Positions 5,018-6,536 of a stretch of DNA of 6,536 nucleotides are shown here, in pieces. The notes under the pieces are model-generated. The model was not told the DNA's origin, made no database searches, and saw only the letters and a list, made by a program, of their open reading frames with translations. The stretch covers positions 1 through 6,536 of the forward strand of contig JAUVCJ010000138.1 of the NCBI GenBank assembly GCA_030595765.1, in the 5' to 3' direction. Positions within the stretch are counted from its first letter, which is position 1, and the number at the start of each line of letters is the position of its first letter. The stretch comes from Thermoplasmatota archaeon (GTDB lineage Archaea > Thermoplasmatota > Thermoplasmata > GCA-020350865 > JAUVCJ01). A program made the position numbers and the translations under genes.

Positions 5018-5812
5018 ATGCCTGAAAGTGAAGCGTTGCAGAACAGGAACTTGCAAAAGAAGGGCGATGATAGAAAGGAAATGAGCCTGCAAGTAGCAAC
5101 AGGAAAAAGGATGGGTAGAGCCCTACGCAAGATGGTTGGCTACAACTTAGACGATGTTTTGAATGTGGAGGATCGTAATGCAGACAGCTCGTTGCTTATG
5201 AACTCTGCCCGCCAAGACATTTTCGAATACGTATTCTCTCACCCAATGACTCATTTGAGGCTAATGGCCAGAGGATTAGAGGCGAAGCCACAGACCATCA
5301 ACTGGCACCTTCCATTGCTTGTTAAAGGGGGATTTCTGGAGGGCAGACGGATGCGCAACAAACACTGCTATTTGGTGCCCACCCTCATACCAGCCAGAGG
5401 TATGAAGGCCTTCTTCAGCCTAAATTGCCCTGGCCAGCGCTCTTTTTATTCCTCCATTCGTAAGGACCCTGGTATTTCCCAAAGAGCCCTTTGCTCCAAG
5501 CATGGCGTGTACCAGCAACTTGGAGCCAATTGGCTCAATGAGCTAAGCAACTCAAAATTGGTGGTGAAAACATTGGATGGAAGAACCAATTCATATTCGA
5601 TTTCACCATTACTTAAAGAGCTGGTTGAAGAGGTCGAGGATCGGATGCCAGAATTGGCAAATAGCCTCATGGAGAAGCTTGTAACGGACGGAGTAGCACC
5701 AAAGCGGGTCTCTCGCAGAGGTTTGAACCTGAGGATACAGATAAGCAATGGTCCCAATCAGAGGGTGCTATCCCTGAACCTGCGTAGCCCGCTTCTGAGA
5801 AACATTGTATGA
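5018..5812 (+). CDS. Tandem winged-helix transcriptional regulator
   Basis: The 264-residue, basic, soluble protein carries two winged-helix domains in a row. The first (about 60-122) starts with SARQDIFEYVFSHP (63-76), has an ArsR/MarR-like recognition helix region KPQTINWHLPLLVKGGFLE (90-108), and a wing ending in CYLVP. The second (about 137-198) repeats the layout: CPGQRSFYSSIRKDPGISQR (137-156), a recognition-helix region QLGANWLNELSNSKLV (167-182), and a wing DGRTNSYSIS (187-196). The C-terminal 65 residues hold an acidic helix and then a basic stretch (KRVSRRGLNLR), of unknown role. This two-domain arrangement is common in euryarchaeal regulators. The target is unknown; nearby candidates are its own promoter and the repeat-bearing region at 3379-3844. 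The N-terminal 20-60 residues are polar and poorly conserved in look, so a later start (such as M22, position 5081) is possible. The ATG at 5018 is chosen for its TATA spacing. No terminator is obvious downstream. Confidence 0.82.
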   Translation: MPESEALQNRNLQKKGDDRKEMSLQVATGKRMGRALRKMVGYNLDDVLNVEDRNADSSLLMNSARQDIFEYVFSHPMTHLRLMARGLEAKPQTINWHLPLLVKGGFLEGRRMRNKHCYLVPTLIPARGMKAFFSLNCPGQRSFYSSIRKDPGISQRALCSKHGVYQQLGANWLNELSNSKLVVKTLDGRTNSYSISPLLKELVEEVEDRMPELANSLMEKLVTDGVAPKRVSRRGLNLRIQISNGPNQRVLSLNLRSPLLRNIV

Positions 5813-6000
5813 AGTTTGATCCGCCATTATTGAACTCATTCTCTATAACTCATTGCCAACAAGCCAGCATCTTCATCATCCCAAGGCAGCCTCTGGTGGT
5901 TGGGTGGTATCATATCATCCTGAAATGGATGGTGGCTGTTGAAATGCTCAAATGCAACAGTCACGTTCTATTCCTCTAGACCATTCCTTCTCGCTTATCA
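5813..6000. other. Intergenic stretch between regulator gene and insertion element
   Basis: There is no open frame of useful length and no RNA gene. The only things seen are a TATA-like GTTATAG on the minus strand within 5832-5856, in a context similar to the promoter of the zinc-ribbon operon, and an octamer (GCTTATCA, 5993-6000) next to the presumed element end that could be a target duplication. Confidence 0.5.
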
Positions 6001-6536
6001 GGATGTCCACTTTTAAAATATCTGGTTATCCACTTCGCTCAAGTGTTTGCCAGTGCCAACATCAAATCTTTTCGTGCAATCGGATTTGAGTGAGCCGCTT
6101 GTTGCATAATACGCCAGAATCGCTTGCCAATGGACTTACTTGTTCGGCGATTGAAACGGAATACATATTCATCCAGGTAGCGCTGTAAATACTTTGAATC
6201 AAGGCGGCCGTGGAAAGTGCCAAGTATGACCCGTTTAAACAACGACGTCACCAAATGGACTCCTTGCAGAACGGATTCTTTATTCTCGGCTTTACTTTGG
6301 ACAACAGCTTTATGGCTATAGCCTTCACTTTGTAATCCTCGATAAGCGAACCAACCATCGGTTGTGATATGGCTCCCGATGGAAATATTTGCCTTGGCGA
6401 AGGAGGTTAACTCTTTTCCACTACATTGCTCGATAACTTGCAGTCGCAAACGGCCTAGCTTTCGGCCCTTACGCTCAATAGCTACGGCAACCTTGCATTT
6501 GTGTCCAGCCCCTCGCCCGCGCTGCCCACTGTGCAC
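6001..6536 (-). mobile_element. IS1595-type insertion sequence, partial at the right edge
   Basis: The element is defined by its transposase (6039 to the edge). The end on the transposase C-terminal side is placed at 6001 because GGATGTCCAC begins there, and IS1595-family ends usually begin with GG. It lies about 40 bases past the transposase stop, a normal distance. The other end is outside the window, so the inverted repeat cannot be checked. The adjacent GCTTATCA (5993-6000) would be the expected 8-bp target duplication. The presence of the element is well supported by the gene; the exact boundary is tentative. Confidence 0.6.
6039..6536 (-). CDS. IS1595/ISXO2-like transposase, N terminus outside window
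   Basis: Only the last 165 codons are visible and the frame is open to the edge. The GTG at the edge is an internal valine, not a start. The part seen is the C-terminal two-thirds of the ISXO2-like DDE domain: GHKCKVAVAIER (11-22), then ITTDGWFAYRGL (57-68) with the second catalytic Asp at visible residue 60. VHLVTSLFKR (93-102) follows, where H94 stands in the place that other members fill with E or N, 34 residues after D60 and seven before K101. The family hallmark YLDEYVFRFNRR (120-131) comes next. The first Asp and the zinc-binding N terminus, if present, lie beyond the edge. No frameshift or stop is visible, so the gene may be active. It would cut and join element ends during transposition. 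IS1595-type elements occur in both bacteria and archaea, so this gene may have come by transfer. Confidence 0.92.
   Translation of the reverse strand: MHSGQRGRGAGHKCKVAVAIERKGRKLGRLRLQVIEQCSGKELTSFAKANISIGSHITTDGWFAYRGLQSEGYSHKAVVQSKAENKESVLQGVHLVTSLFKRVILGTFHGRLDSKYLQRYLDEYVFRFNRRTSKSIGKRFWRIMQQAAHSNPIARKDLMLALANT

Overview
The window looks like a chromosomal segment of a euryarchaeon, most plausibly from the Thermoplasmatota / Methanomassiliicoccales side. This is an inference from gene content and promoter style, not a database result. Supporting signs are a DUF373 membrane protein (an archaeal family), a tandem winged-helix regulator of archaeal type, zinc-ribbon proteins of archaeal style, a small archaeal winged-helix-like protein, and TATA-box promoters about 24-30 bases upstream of the start codon, which implies leaderless transcripts.

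Layout, left to right. Positions 1-173 hold what may be a divergent promoter region with a short inverted repeat. A possible leftward gene begins at 25, and rightward comes the N-terminal remnant of a large AAA-type ATPase (174-509). That remnant keeps Walker A but breaks off just where it meets, tail to tail, a small leftward gene (502-783). The small gene is driven from a perfect 20-bp AT-rich palindrome (803-822). Next is a leftward two-gene operon read 3378 to 870. Its first gene encodes a 569-aa protein with three zinc ribbons, a long acidic region, a Lys-Pro repeat and a membrane hairpin. Its second gene encodes a 265-aa zinc-ribbon protein that starts one base after the first gene's stop. 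A 466-bp divergent intergenic region (3379-3844) carries a degenerate 47-bp tandem repeat and an orphan hairpin-plus-T7 terminator. Rightward then come a six-helix DUF373 protein (3845-4972) and a tandem winged-helix transcription regulator (5018-5812). The right edge is the C-terminal part of an IS1595/ISXO2-type transposase (6039 to the edge), whose element probably ends near 6001.

How the pieces may relate: the two zinc-ribbon proteins are almost certainly co-expressed and possibly work together at the cytoplasmic face of the membrane. The DUF373 protein is also membrane-bound and is transcribed divergently from them, and the regulator follows it closely but has its own promoter-like element. 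No defence, toxin or secondary-metabolism system is recognisable. The least explained parts are the zinc-ribbon operon, the palindromic promoter, and the repeat array with its orphan terminator.
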